Of a stretch of DNA of 64,000 nt, positions 1-11,774 are shown piece after piece. A program made the translations under genes and the position numbers. The notes under the pieces were generated by a model. That model was not told the origin of the DNA. It did not search any database and saw only the letters and a list, made by a program, of their open reading frames with translations. The DNA is from Sphaerisporangium perillae (lineage in GTDB: Bacteria > Actinomycetota > Actinomycetes > Streptosporangiales > Streptosporangiaceae), in the NCBI RefSeq assembly GCF_023276435.1, contig NZ_JALLPO010000017.1, forward strand, positions 62,001-126,000, given 5' to 3'. How positions within the stretch are numbered: position 1 is the stretch's first letter; every line of letters starts with the position of its first letter.

Positions 1-18
1 TGGTCACCGGGACCGCCT

Positions 19-35
19 GAGGCCGCAGGGGCCTC
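19..35 (-). terminator. Short hairpin after the histidine kinase gene
   Basis: A six-base inverted repeat (GAGGCC and GGCCTC, five-base loop) lies just beyond the stop codon of the leftmost gene, in the direction of its transcription. It is GC-rich and has no clear U-tract, so it is only a possible terminator. Confidence 0.3.
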
Positions 36-41
36 GTGCCG

Positions 42-1454
42 CTACGCGGCGGGGAGGAGCACCCGGAACACCGTGCGGCCGGGGCGGGACTCCACGTCCA
101 CGGTGCCGCCGTGCGCGCCGACCACGGCCTTGACGATGGCGAGCCCGAGGCCGCTGCCGCCCGAGGCGCGTGAGCGGGCCTTGTCGGCGCGGACGAACCG
201 CTCGAACAGCTCTTCCCTGAGCTCTTCGGGGATCCCCGGTCCGTCGTCGGACACGGTGAGCTCCGCCTTGCCGGGGCCGGGGTCCCGGACCGAGACGGTG
301 ACCGTGGTCCCCGGCGGGGTGTGCGCGCGGGCGTTGCTCAGCAGGTTGGCGACGACCTGGTGGATCCGGTCCGCATCGCCGATCATCGTGACCGGCTCCT
401 CCGGGAGCTCCAGCCGCCAGTGATGGGCGGGAGCGGAGACGCGCGCGTCTCCGGTCGCGTCGATCACCACGCGGGTCAGGTCCACCTGGTCGCGGGCGAG
501 CGGCCTGCCCGCGTCCAGCCGGGCGAGCAGCAGCAGGTCCTCGACGAGCTTGCCCATGCGCGACGACTCGGCCTCGATCCGCTCCAGGGCGTGCCGCACC
601 TCCTCCGGCACCTCGCCGGGGTTGCGCCGGGCCAGCTCGACATGGGCGCGGACGGTGGCGAGGGGGGTGCGCAGCTCGTGGCTGGCGTCCGCGGCGAAGG
701 TCCGCATCCGCTGCTCGCTGGCGTGGCGCTGGGCGAGGGCTTCGCCCACATGGCCCAGCATGCGGTTGAACGCGGCACCTACCTGGCCGACCTCGGTGCG
801 CGGGTCCTCGTCCGGCACGCGGTCGGGCAGCGCCACCTCCCCGCTGGCGAGCGGCAGCGTGCTGACCCGCCGGGCCGTGGCCGCCACCCGTTCCAAGGAT
901 CGCAGCGACAGCCGCACGCCGATCGCGCCGGCCACCCCGGTGACGAGCATCACCACGGCGAACATCACGATCTCGGCGAGTTGGAGCCGGTGCACCGTGG
1001 TGTTGACGCCTTCCATCGGGAGCCCGTTGATCAGGACGTCGCCGTCCTGTCCGTCGATCGCCATGACGCGGTAGTCGTCCAGCGTCGGCAGCTCCACGCT
1101 GTGTGCGCGCCCGTCCACCGGTATGCCCGCCAGGACGGCCGCGTCGCCGGCGGCCAGGTTGCGGCCTGTGCTGTTCGAAGCCACCACGGCGGCGTCCGTC
1201 ACCCGGCCGTTCAGGACGCGCGCGCCCAGGGTGCCGGGAGACTGCCCCCGGCTGTCGCCGTACTCGCCGTTCTCCACCCTGTGCTCCAGGCTGGCGGCGA
1301 ACTTCCCGACCGTCATGGACAGTTGCTGGTCCAGCCGGCCGACCATGAAGCCTTCCAGCGCGATGGAGGTGGCCACGCCGATCGCGGCGAAGGCGAGCGC
1401 GAGCAGGACCAGGACGCCGGCGACCAGCCGGGCGCGGAGCGTGTACGGTCTCAT
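42..1454 (-). CDS. Two-component sensor histidine kinase, HAMP type
   Basis: This is a membrane sensor kinase of 470 residues. Membrane segments lie at about residues 9-31 and 161-183 and enclose an extracytoplasmic sensor domain of about 130 residues. A HAMP linker follows. The HisKA phosphoacceptor is His259 in the motif DASHELRTPL, and the C-terminal HATPase domain shows the N box (NLLSNA), DDGPGIP and GGSGLGLAI. The ATG at 1454 overlaps the stop of the upstream response regulator by four bases, so the two are translated together. The pair is divergent from a flavin electron-transfer operon that it probably controls. The signal is unknown. Confidence 0.93.
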   Translation of the reverse strand: MRPYTLRARLVAGVLVLLALAFAAIGVATSIALEGFMVGRLDQQLSMTVGKFAASLEHRVENGEYGDSRGQSPGTLGARVLNGRVTDAAVVASNSTGRNLAAGDAAVLAGIPVDGRAHSVELPTLDDYRVMAIDGQDGDVLINGLPMEGVNTTVHRLQLAEIVMFAVVMLVTGVAGAIGVRLSLRSLERVAATARRVSTLPLASGEVALPDRVPDEDPRTEVGQVGAAFNRMLGHVGEALAQRHASEQRMRTFAADASHELRTPLATVRAHVELARRNPGEVPEEVRHALERIEAESSRMGKLVEDLLLLARLDAGRPLARDQVDLTRVVIDATGDARVSAPAHHWRLELPEEPVTMIGDADRIHQVVANLLSNARAHTPPGTTVTVSVRDPGPGKAELTVSDDGPGIPEELREELFERFVRADKARSRASGGSGLGLAIVKAVVGAHGGTVDVESRPGRTVFRVLLPAA

Positions 1455-2179
1455 GGCTTGAGGACGTATCCCACGCCGCGCACGGTGTGGATCAGCGGCG
1501 GACGCCCCGCGTCGATCTTCTTGCGCAGGTAGCTGATGTACAGCTCGACGACGTGGGCCTGGCCGCCGAAGTCGTAGGACCAGACCCGGTCGAGGATCTG
1601 CGTCTTGCTCACCACCCTGCGCGGGTTGCGCATGAGGAAGCGCAGCAACTCGAACTCCGTCGGTGTGAGCTCCACCAGCTCGCCGCCCCGCGTCACCTCC
1701 CGCGCGTCCTCGTCCATCACCAGGTCGCCCACGATCAGCCGGTCGCCCTCCGCGGTCCGTGCCACGCCGGCGCGACGCAGCAGGCCGCGCAGCCGGGCCA
1801 GGACCTCCTCCAGGCTGAACGGCTTGGTCACGTAGTCGTCCCCGCCCGCGGTGATCCCGGCGATCCGGTCCTCCACGGCGTCCCTCGCCGTCAGGAAGAG
1901 CACGCATATGTGCGGCGCCTCGGCGCGCAGGCGGCGCAGCACCTCGATGCCGTTGATGTCGGGCAGCATGACGTCGAGCACCACCGCGTCGGGGCGGAAC
2001 TCGCGGGCCGCGTCGACCGCGGCCGTGCCGTCGGCGGCGGTGCGCACCTCCCAGCCCTCGTAGCGGAGCACCGCGCCGAGCACCTCGACGAGGTCGGGTT
2101 CGTCGTCGACGACGAGCACGCGGACGGGCGTGCCGTCCGGGCGCAGCAGCTCAGGGAGATCTCGGGAAGTCGCGCGCAT
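1451..2179 (-). CDS. OmpR/PhoB-family response regulator
   Basis: The protein has 242 residues: an N-terminal receiver domain (acidic pair near residues 25-26, phospho-acceptor Asp69 in VLDVMLPD, conserved TKPF lysine) and a C-terminal winged helix of the OmpR/PhoB class ending in the typical RGVGYVLKP. It overlaps its partner kinase by four bases. Residues 1-18 are an extension ahead of the receiver, so a later start is possible. The divergent spacer to the ferric-reductase-like gene holds an inverted repeat that could be its operator. Control of that operon is inferred from position only. Confidence 0.94.
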   Translation of the reverse strand: MRATSRDLPELLRPDGTPVRVLVVDDEPDLVEVLGAVLRYEGWEVRTAADGTAAVDAAREFRPDAVVLDVMLPDINGIEVLRRLRAEAPHICVLFLTARDAVEDRIAGITAGGDDYVTKPFSLEEVLARLRGLLRRAGVARTAEGDRLIVGDLVMDEDAREVTRGGELVELTPTEFELLRFLMRNPRRVVSKTQILDRVWSYDFGGQAHVVELYISYLRKKIDAGRPPLIHTVRGVGYVLKP

Positions 2180-2212
2180 AGTGGTACCAGCGTCCTCCCC
2201 TCGCCGATGCCG

Positions 2213-2272
2213 TCCTTCTGAACCAGCTCTGAGAATCCTATGAATCGTCCGAGCATGCTCTGTTCAGAAGGA
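2213..2272. promoter_or_regulatory. Inverted repeat in the divergent promoter region
   Basis: A perfect 11-base inverted repeat, TCCTTCTGAAC at 2213-2223 and GTTCAGAAGGA at 2262-2272, is separated by 38 bases. It lies between the divergently transcribed response regulator and flavocytochrome genes. This is where an operator for both promoters would be expected. OmpR-type regulators more often bind direct repeats, so another regulator, or a stem in the 5' leader, is also possible. Confidence 0.4.
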
Positions 2273-2325
2273 ATCTAGAAGTTCGGCTGGCACGGTATGT
2301 CACGGATCGACCGAGAGGAGACCTA

Positions 2326-3702
2326 GTGAGCACCACCTTCGCCGAACGGGCCGTCACCGGCGGCACGCACCGGGGGGGTCCACCGGGAGGCGTCCGCGCC
2401 CATCCGGCGGCCGTCCTGATCGCCATCGCCGCGGGCGCGCTCGCCGTCCTCGGCCTGTGGTGGGCGAACACGCCCAGCGTGTCAGGGCTGGACGGCCTGC
2501 TGACCGGCGCCGGACGGATCACCGGGCTGCTCGCCGGGTACGCGATCGCGGTCCTGCTGGCCCTGATGGCCCGCATCCCGGCGCTGGAGCGCGGGGTCGG
2601 ATCGGACAAGCTCGCCCGCTGGCACTCCATGGGCGGGCGGTACGTCGTCTCGCTCTGCGTCGCCCACACGCTGCTGATCATCTGGGGTTACGCGGTGACC
2701 GACGCCACCAACGTGGTGAGCGAGACGGTGACGCTGAACCTGACCTACCCCGACGTGCTCCAGGCCACCGTGGCCGTGCTGCTCCTGGTCGGCGTCGGCA
2801 TCATCTCAGCGCGCGCCATCCGGCCCCGGATGCGCTACGAGACCTGGTTCCACCTGCACTTCTACACCTACCTGGCGGCCTGGCTGGCCTTCGGGCACCA
2901 GTTGTCCACCGGCAACGAGTTCCAGGACTCCCGGCTCGCCCAGGCCGCCTGGTACGCCCTGTACATCGGGGTCGCGGTCGTGCTCGTCTGGTACCGGTTC
3001 CTCACCCCGGTGCGGCAGTCGTTCCGGCACCGCCTCAGGGTCGGCAGGGTCGTGCGGGAGGGCCCCGGAGTCGTCTCCGTCCACATCACCGGGCGTCACC
3101 TGGACAGGCTGCGGGCCGAGCCCGGCCAGTTCTTCCGGTGGCGGTTCCTGACCAGGAAGCTGTGGTGGTCCCCCAACCCCTACTCGCTGTCGGCGGTCCC
3201 CCGGCCCGGCGAGCTGCGGATCACCGTGAAGGACCTGGGCGACCAGAGCCGCGAGATCGCGCGCCTGCGTCCCGGCACCAGGGTCCTCGCCGAAGGCCCC
3301 TATGGCGCGTTCACCTCCCGCCGCCGGAAGGGACGCAAGGTGCTGCTCATCGCGGGAGGAGTGGGCATCACCCCCATGCGCGCGCTGTTCGAGTCGATCC
3401 CGGCCGCGCCCGGCGACCTCACGCTCCTCTACCGGACGAGGACCGCCGAGGACCTGGCGTTCCGCACCGAGCTCGAGGCGATCTCGGTCCGGCGCGGCGC
3501 GGCGCTGCACTACTGCGTCGGCCCCCGGGCCCTGATCGGCGAGCCGTTCACCCCGCAGACGCTCACCCGGCTCATCCCCCACCTGCCCGACCACGACGTC
3601 TACGTCTGCGGGCCGGCCGGCATGACCGGCGGGATCATATCCGCGCTGCGCGCCGCCGGGGTCAAGAAGCGCCGGATTCACCACGAGTCGTTCGAGTTCT
3701 AA
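2326..3702 (+). CDS. Ferric-reductase-like transmembrane flavocytochrome with FAD/NAD(P)H module
   Basis: The protein has 458 residues and should carry electrons from cytoplasmic NAD(P)H across the membrane. Residues 28-225 hold about six membrane helices with histidines suited to heme ligation (His100, His114, His176/178, His191). Residues 235-458 form a ferredoxin-reductase-type domain with a flavin motif (NPYSLS, about 284-289), a nucleotide motif (GGVGITPM, 344-351) and a CGPAGM motif near the end. The GTG start is preceded by GAGAGGAG. The next two genes encode an FMN-binding protein and its flavin transferase, so the likely acceptor is a covalently bound extracytoplasmic flavin. The final substrate is unknown. 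Confidence 0.9.
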   Translation: MSTTFAERAVTGGTHRGGPPGGVRAHPAAVLIAIAAGALAVLGLWWANTPSVSGLDGLLTGAGRITGLLAGYAIAVLLALMARIPALERGVGSDKLARWHSMGGRYVVSLCVAHTLLIIWGYAVTDATNVVSETVTLNLTYPDVLQATVAVLLLVGVGIISARAIRPRMRYETWFHLHFYTYLAAWLAFGHQLSTGNEFQDSRLAQAAWYALYIGVAVVLVWYRFLTPVRQSFRHRLRVGRVVREGPGVVSVHITGRHLDRLRAEPGQFFRWRFLTRKLWWSPNPYSLSAVPRPGELRITVKDLGDQSREIARLRPGTRVLAEGPYGAFTSRRRKGRKVLLIAGGVGITPMRALFESIPAAPGDLTLLYRTRTAEDLAFRTELEAISVRRGAALHYCVGPRALIGEPFTPQTLTRLIPHLPDHDVYVCGPAGMTGGIISALRAAGVKKRRIHHESFEF

Positions 3703-3712
3703 GGAATCCCCT

Positions 3713-4198
3713 ATGCGCAGAGCGATATTGGCCGTGCTCGTCACCACCGTGGGACTGGTGCTGCTGCTGTCCTTCAAGCCCCACGAGATCACCGCGACGG
3801 CGGACCGGCCGGCCGCTCTGTCCCAGAACGGCGGCGACGATGCGGGAGCCGGGCAGGCGAGCCAGGAAGGCCAGGCGCCGACTCCCAGTGGGAAGACCAA
3901 GACCGGTACGAGCGCGACGAAGCGCAAGGTGGTCAACGGCGGCGCCGCCGACACCCGCTGGGGCCCGGTGCAGGTGGCGATCGTGCTGTCCGGCGGCAAG
4001 GTGACCGACGTCCAGGTGCTCCAGGCGCCGAACAGCAACCACCGCGACATCGAGATCAACGATCGGGCGCTCCCGATCCTCACCCAGGAGGCTCTCGCCG
4101 CCCAGTCGGCCCAGATCGACACCGTCTCGGGCGCGACCTACACCAGCGAGGGGTACGTCCAGTCGCTGCAGAGCGCCCTGGACAAGGCCGGCCTGTGA
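3713..4198 (+). CDS. Membrane-anchored FMN-binding domain protein, predicted flavinylation target
   Basis: The protein has 161 residues: an N-terminal signal anchor (residues 2-20), a flexible Gly/Ala/Ser/Lys linker to about residue 70, and an FMN-binding domain like that of NqrC and RnfG. The sequence D136-T-V-S-G-A-T142 fits the D-x-x-[ST]-G-A-T flavinylation motif, so Thr142 is the predicted site of phosphoester-linked FMN. It lies 10 bases after the flavocytochrome gene, with an AAGGAA ribosome site, and overlaps apbE by four bases. Its inferred role is to take electrons from the flavocytochrome on the outer face of the membrane. Confidence 0.9.
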   Translation: MRRAILAVLVTTVGLVLLLSFKPHEITATADRPAALSQNGGDDAGAGQASQEGQAPTPSGKTKTGTSATKRKVVNGGAADTRWGPVQVAIVLSGGKVTDVQVLQAPNSNHRDIEINDRALPILTQEALAAQSAQIDTVSGATYTSEGYVQSLQSALDKAGL

Positions 4199-4974
4199 CG
4201 CGCCACGTCGAGCATGCCATGGGCACGGTCTTCTCCTTCGACGTACGCGGCCCCGTGGACGCGGCGGACGCGGCGGACGCCCTCGCCCAGGCCGTGGCGT
4301 GGCTGCACCGGGTGGACGAGACCTTCTCGACGTACCGGCCGGACAGCCCGGTCAGCCGGCTGGGCAGAGGCGAGATCGGCCTGGACGACTGCCCTCCGGA
4401 GGTGGCCGAGATCCTCGACATGTGCGATCTGGCGGCCCAGGCGTCCCACGGCTACTTCACGACCTACCCGGGCGGGCGCCTGGACCCCTCGGCCATGGTG
4501 AAGGGCTGGGCGATCGAGCAGGCGTCGCACATTCTCAGGAGGGCGGGGGCGGTGAACCACTGCGTCAACGGCGGCGGCGACGTCCAGCTCGCCGGCACGG
4601 CGGCCCCCGGACGCCCGTGGCGGGTCGGCGTCGCCCACCCGCTGCGGCCGGGCGACCTCGCGACCCTGGTGACCGGGAGCGACCTGGCCGTCGCCACCTC
4701 GGGCACGGCCGAACGCGGGCCGCACATCCTCGACCCGCACACCGGCCGGCCGGCGACCGAGCTGGCCTCGATCACGCTGGTGGGCGCGAGCCTGACCATG
4801 ACCGACGCCTACGCCACGGCGGCCTTCGCGATGGGCGGCGCGGCGGAAGAGTGGGTGACGGGACTGGAGGGGGTGGAGGCCTTCGCGGTCACGGCGTCGG
4901 GAGGCACCTGGCACACGCCCGGCTTCCCGCACGCGCCGCAGGTGCCGGCCCTCAGTATCCGGCCCTCAGTATGA
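4195..4974 (+). CDS. apbE: FAD:protein FMN transferase (ApbE)
   Basis: ApbE attaches the FMN part of FAD to a threonine of a target protein. Family signatures are clear: MGTVFSF near the N terminus, DPSAMVKGWA, the NGGGD loop, TSGTAERGPHILDPHTG, and a final TMTDAYATAAF containing metal-binding Asp and Thr. At 259 residues it is shorter than the secreted lipoprotein forms, and no signal peptide is visible, so it may act in the cytoplasm or be membrane-associated. The GTG start overlaps the stop of the FMN-binding gene, which points to that protein as the substrate. Confidence 0.92.
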   Translation: MTRHVEHAMGTVFSFDVRGPVDAADAADALAQAVAWLHRVDETFSTYRPDSPVSRLGRGEIGLDDCPPEVAEILDMCDLAAQASHGYFTTYPGGRLDPSAMVKGWAIEQASHILRRAGAVNHCVNGGGDVQLAGTAAPGRPWRVGVAHPLRPGDLATLVTGSDLAVATSGTAERGPHILDPHTGRPATELASITLVGASLTMTDAYATAAFAMGGAAEEWVTGLEGVEAFAVTASGGTWHTPGFPHAPQVPALSIRPSV

Positions 4975-5058
4975 GGTCGGTACGCCGCTCATAGTCGCGT
5001 CTCCGAGCCGGTCTAGTGTGAGAGGGATCGTGGGCCCCGCCTAGGCAGGAGAAGGTCG

Positions 5059-7029
<1,971 letters not shown>

Positions 7030-7131
7030 CCGCCCGCCGGTGGAAGGAGACCACGAACTCGCTCACCGGGTTACCCGACGTACCGTGGCGCCGGCCTCGC
7101 CGTCCCCCTTCTCGCCGACCCGGCGCCGAAT

Positions 7132-7254
7132 GCGCGAGCAGGCAGGGCCGGACGGTGGTCAATCCGCCGACCGGAGGAAAGCCGTCAGCCTGAGCGCGAG
7201 CAGGCAGGGCCGGACGGTGGTCAAGCCGCCGGCCGGAGGAAGGCCGTCAGCCTG
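7132..7254. repeat. Two tandem copies of a 61-base repeat
   Basis: Copies at 7132-7192 and 7194-7254 differ at three positions by eye and are separated by one base. The second copy covers the last codons and stop of the penicillin-binding protein gene, so the first looks like a duplication of that gene's 3' end and the sequence beyond it. The copies fill most of the space between two convergent genes. Confidence 0.85.
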
Positions 7255-9370
7255 GTGGGGGTGGGGTTTCCACCGGGATGTTGTCGGGGAACTGCGGATC
7301 TGTGCCGTTGGGGTTCCCGCCGTTCGGGTCCCCCGTGTTGGGGTCGCCGCTCGGGCCGGGGGCGTCCGGGCTCGCCGGGGGCGGGGTGGTGTCCGGCTGC
7401 GAGGTGGGCCCGGTGGTGGGCTGCCCGGTCGGGGCGCCGTTGTCGCGGCCGCCCCAGCCGTTGCCCCACCCGTTGCGGTTCCAGTCGTTGTAGTACGGGT
7501 CGTAGCTCGATGAGCCGGGGAAGTCCTTCACCGGCTTGCCGGCCATCGCCTCGGACATGAACGCCCGCCACACCTGCGCGGGCAGGGACCCCCCGTAAAG
7601 CGCTCCGTACCCGGGGACGCTCACGGTCTTGTTGTCGTCGCGGAACATGTTCACCGCGGCCGACAGCTGCGGGGTGTAGCCCACGAACCACACGGCGCTG
7701 GAAGAGTCGCTGGTGCCGGTCTTGCCCGCGATGGGACGGTCGTACAGCCGGGCCGCCGTGCCGGTGCCGCTCTGCACGACCTGCTCCATCGCGAACGTCG
7801 CGTCGGCGGCCGTGCTCTCGCTGAACGCGCGGGCGCCAGGCACCGTGAACTTCCTGGTGTCGCCGGCCGCGTCGGTCACCGAGCGGATGACGTGCGCCTC
7901 CTTGTGGATGCCGCCGGCGGCGAAGGTGCCGAACCCGGAGGCCTGCTGAACGGCGCTCACCGACGCCGTGCCGAGGGGGAAGGTCGGGTAGTCCTTCTGC
8001 CGGGCGAGCTGGTCGGCCGGGATGCCCGCGGCCTCGGCGGCCTCGGCGACCTTCGCCAGCCCGACCCGCTGCGCGAGGTCGACGAACGCGGTGTTGACCG
8101 AGTTGCGCGTCGCCTCGACGAGGTCGATGGCCGCGCCGTAGGAGGTGCCGCCGGAGTTCGGGATCGGATCCTTGGCCGAGGCCACGCGGATCGGCGAGTT
8201 GCCGTTGACCCGGGTGTTCAGGTCGAGGCCGTTCTCCAGCGCGGCGGCCAGCGTGTACGGCTTGAAGGTGGAGCCCGCCTGGACCTTGGCCGAGAACGCG
8301 TTGTCGTACTGGTTCTGCGCGTAGTCCTTGCCGCCGTAGAAGGCGACGACCTCGCCGGTGTCGGGGGCGACCGCGGCCAGGCCGGTGCGCACCTTGTTGG
8401 AGGTGTCCTGCGGGAGGGTCTCCTCGACGGCGCGCTCGGCGGCGGCCATGAGCTTCTTGTCGAACGTCGTGGTGATCTTGAGGCCGCCCTGCTGGATGTC
8501 CTCGTCGGTGTAGCCGCGGCGGTTCAGCTCGGCCCGCACCTGGGCGAGGATGTAGCCCTTCTGCCCGCTGAGCGAGAGCGGGTCCTTGAGCTTGGCGAGC
8601 TTGGGGAAGGCCATCGTCGCGGCCTCGGACGAGTCGATGGAGCGCGTCTCGACCATTGCCTTCACCACGGTCTGCCAGCGGGCCTGGGCGGCCTCCAGAT
8701 CGGCGCCCTTGGGCGCGGCGAAGCGCGACGGCTGCTGGATCACCGCGGCCAGGTAGGCGCCCTGGGCGGCGTTCAGCTTGTCCACGTCCTTGCCGAAGTA
8801 GGCCTGGGCGGCGGCCTGGATGCCGTACGCGCCCCGGCCGAAGTAGATGGTGTTGAGGTACTGCTCGAGCACCCAGGACTTGGGCCTGGACTGGTCGACC
8901 TTCAGCGAGATCATGATCTCTTTGAGCTTGCGCGTCGCGGACCGCTCCTGGCTGAGGCCGCTGTAGTAGTTGCGGACCAGCTGCTGGGTGATCGTCGAGC
9001 CGCCCTGGATCTGGTTGCCGGTGACCGTCGACCACATGGCACGGGCCGTACCCTGCAGCGACACGCCCTGGTCCTGGTAGAAGGTGCGGTTCTCGACGGA
9101 GATGACCGCGTCGCGCACCACCTGCGGCACCTTGTCGAGCGAGACGTTCTTGCGGTTCACGCCCTGCCTGGCGAGCACGGTCTTGCCGTCGCGGTAGTAG
9201 ATGAGCGAGCCCTGGGCCGTCGCGAGCTTCTGGGTGGTGTCGGGGATCGGCGTCAGCACCCACACGACGGCGAACAATCCGGCGACGCCGAGCACCAGGA
9301 TGCCACCGGCGATGAGGAATCGATGGAGAAGACGGCGCCTGGACCGGCGCTTCTTCTCTGCGTCCCGCAC
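7247..9370 (-). CDS. Class A penicillin-binding protein (transglycosylase/transpeptidase)
   Basis: This bifunctional peptidoglycan synthase has 707 residues: a short basic cytoplasmic tail, one membrane helix (about 18-40), a GT51 transglycosylase domain (ENRTFYQDQGVS, GGSTITQQLVRN, LEQYLNTIYFGRGAYGI) and a transpeptidase domain. The catalytic serine is Ser367 in GSTFKPY, with an SVN motif and KTGTS (Lys550). The last 80 or so residues are a Gly/Pro/Asn/Asp-rich tail common in actinomycete enzymes. The GTG start is preceded by GGGGG. It forms glycan strands and cross-links at the outer face of the membrane. The gene's end overlaps a duplicated 61-base repeat. Confidence 0.95.
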   Translation of the reverse strand: MRDAEKKRRSRRRLLHRFLIAGGILVLGVAGLFAVVWVLTPIPDTTQKLATAQGSLIYYRDGKTVLARQGVNRKNVSLDKVPQVVRDAVISVENRTFYQDQGVSLQGTARAMWSTVTGNQIQGGSTITQQLVRNYYSGLSQERSATRKLKEIMISLKVDQSRPKSWVLEQYLNTIYFGRGAYGIQAAAQAYFGKDVDKLNAAQGAYLAAVIQQPSRFAAPKGADLEAAQARWQTVVKAMVETRSIDSSEAATMAFPKLAKLKDPLSLSGQKGYILAQVRAELNRRGYTDEDIQQGGLKITTTFDKKLMAAAERAVEETLPQDTSNKVRTGLAAVAPDTGEVVAFYGGKDYAQNQYDNAFSAKVQAGSTFKPYTLAAALENGLDLNTRVNGNSPIRVASAKDPIPNSGGTSYGAAIDLVEATRNSVNTAFVDLAQRVGLAKVAEAAEAAGIPADQLARQKDYPTFPLGTASVSAVQQASGFGTFAAGGIHKEAHVIRSVTDAAGDTRKFTVPGARAFSESTAADATFAMEQVVQSGTGTAARLYDRPIAGKTGTSDSSSAVWFVGYTPQLSAAVNMFRDDNKTVSVPGYGALYGGSLPAQVWRAFMSEAMAGKPVKDFPGSSSYDPYYNDWNRNGWGNGWGGRDNGAPTGQPTTGPTSQPDTTPPPASPDAPGPSGDPNTGDPNGGNPNGTDPQFPDNIPVETPPPPG

Positions 9371-9492
9371 GGCGTAACCCCCGATCTACTGCGCAGCAAA
9401 CCCCCGTAAGCTGGGCGGATCGTCTACAGTAAAGGATAGATAACGGTGCTCCGCACGTCGAGCCGGGGGTCGTCGCGGGACGGCGGCGGGGC

Positions 9493-9972
9493 CTAGCGGT
9501 CGCGGCGGCGAGGCACATCGGCGACCAAGGGCAGCACCCTGTAGGCGACCGGCGTGTCCAGCGCGATCACCGACGACGTGCGCACCACCCCCTCGACGTC
9601 CACGATCACATCGATGACCCGTTGCAGGTCGGCGTTACTGCGCGCGACCACACGGCACAGCATGTCACCACCGCCGGTGATCGTGTGGACCTCGAGCACT
9701 TCCGGAATGGACGCGAGCAGGCTCGCGACCGGATCATGACCGCTGATTTGCCTGATCTGCAGGGTCACGAAGGCGGTCACGTGGTACCCCAGCGCGGCCG
9801 GGTCGACGTCCGGCCCGAATCCGGTGATCACGCCCTGCTCCACCAGCCGGTCGAGCCGCGCCTGCACCGTGCCGCGGGCCACGCCGAGCCGCCGGGAGGC
9901 CTCCAGCATGCCCACGCGCGGCTCGGCGGCGAGCAGCGAGATCAGCCGTACATCCAGCTCGTCGATCGTCAT
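9493..9972 (-). CDS. Lrp/AsnC-family transcriptional regulator
   Basis: The protein has 159 residues: an N-terminal helix-turn-helix (LDVRLISLLAAEPRVGMLEA, then RLGVARGTVQARLDRL) and a C-terminal RAM/AsnC ligand domain. ATG 9972 begins MTIDELD, the normal start for the family. It is divergent from hppD across about 100 bases, which hold a small dyad GCAC-N5-GTGC at 10041-10053. Related genes sit next to hppD in other actinomycetes, so it probably controls tyrosine breakdown in response to an amino acid or derived acid. The effector is not known. Confidence 0.92.
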   Translation of the reverse strand: MTIDELDVRLISLLAAEPRVGMLEASRRLGVARGTVQARLDRLVEQGVITGFGPDVDPAALGYHVTAFVTLQIRQISGHDPVASLLASIPEVLEVHTITGGGDMLCRVVARSNADLQRVIDVIVDVEGVVRTSSVIALDTPVAYRVLPLVADVPRRRDR

Positions 9973-10035
9973 GCTGTACAGGATTACCGGGAACAAGTCG
10001 CTCCCGCTAGGCAACTTGTCCACCAATTCGGGTAA

Positions 10036-11175
<1,140 letters not shown>

Positions 11176-11241
11176 TCCGCACCGGATGACCTGTTGGTCA
11201 TGACCGGTTTGGCATGAAGGCTTCCTGGTGATCATGCACGC

Positions 11242-11742
11242 ATGGGATCACCAGGCGAGCCTTCGTACGCGCGGCCGTGGGAAGGCTACGGCCAGGGCGG
11301 GCCGCCGTACGGTCCCTGGGGCGCCCCGCTCGCCGGGCGCTGGAGACGCCTGTTCGCCGGCCTCCTCGACCTCCTGATCGTGGGCGTGCTGACCTCGCCG
11401 TTCTCCACCACCGTGGCCCAGCGTCTTCCCGACGGCACCGTCGAGGTGGTGCGCGCCGGGAACGGCCTGATGGTCGCGGCCGTCTGGTTCCTGTACTTCT
11501 GGCTGCTGACGGCCTTCTGGAACGGCCAGACCCTGGGCAAGAAGCTGTTCCGCCTCCGCGTCGTGCAGTTCCCCACCCAGGAGCCGGTCACGGCGGGGCA
11601 GGCGGCCGTCCGCGAGGCCGTGTACGGGATCTTCGGCGTGGTCTGCTGCCTGGGCGTGATCGACCTGCTGTGGATCCTGTTCGACGGAAAGAAGCAGGCC
11701 CTGCACGACAAAGCCGCCTCCACCATTGCCGTGGATGCCTGA
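11242..11742 (+). CDS. RDD-family membrane protein
   Basis: The protein has 166 residues: a Gly/Pro/Tyr-rich N terminus, the RDD-type segment RWRRLFAGLLDLLIVG, then two more membrane helices (about 70-90 and 130-150) separated by NGQTLGKKLFRLRVV, a conserved family motif. RDD proteins are small polytopic membrane proteins. Most have no known function, though some have been linked to ion exchange. It lies 33 bases ahead of the next gene and may share a transcript with it. Confidence 0.85.
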   Translation: MGSPGEPSYARPWEGYGQGGPPYGPWGAPLAGRWRRLFAGLLDLLIVGVLTSPFSTTVAQRLPDGTVEVVRAGNGLMVAAVWFLYFWLLTAFWNGQTLGKKLFRLRVVQFPTQEPVTAGQAAVREAVYGIFGVVCCLGVIDLLWILFDGKKQALHDKAASTIAVDA

Positions 11743-11774
11743 TGACCTGGGCTTCTTCACGTAGGCTGCACGAC

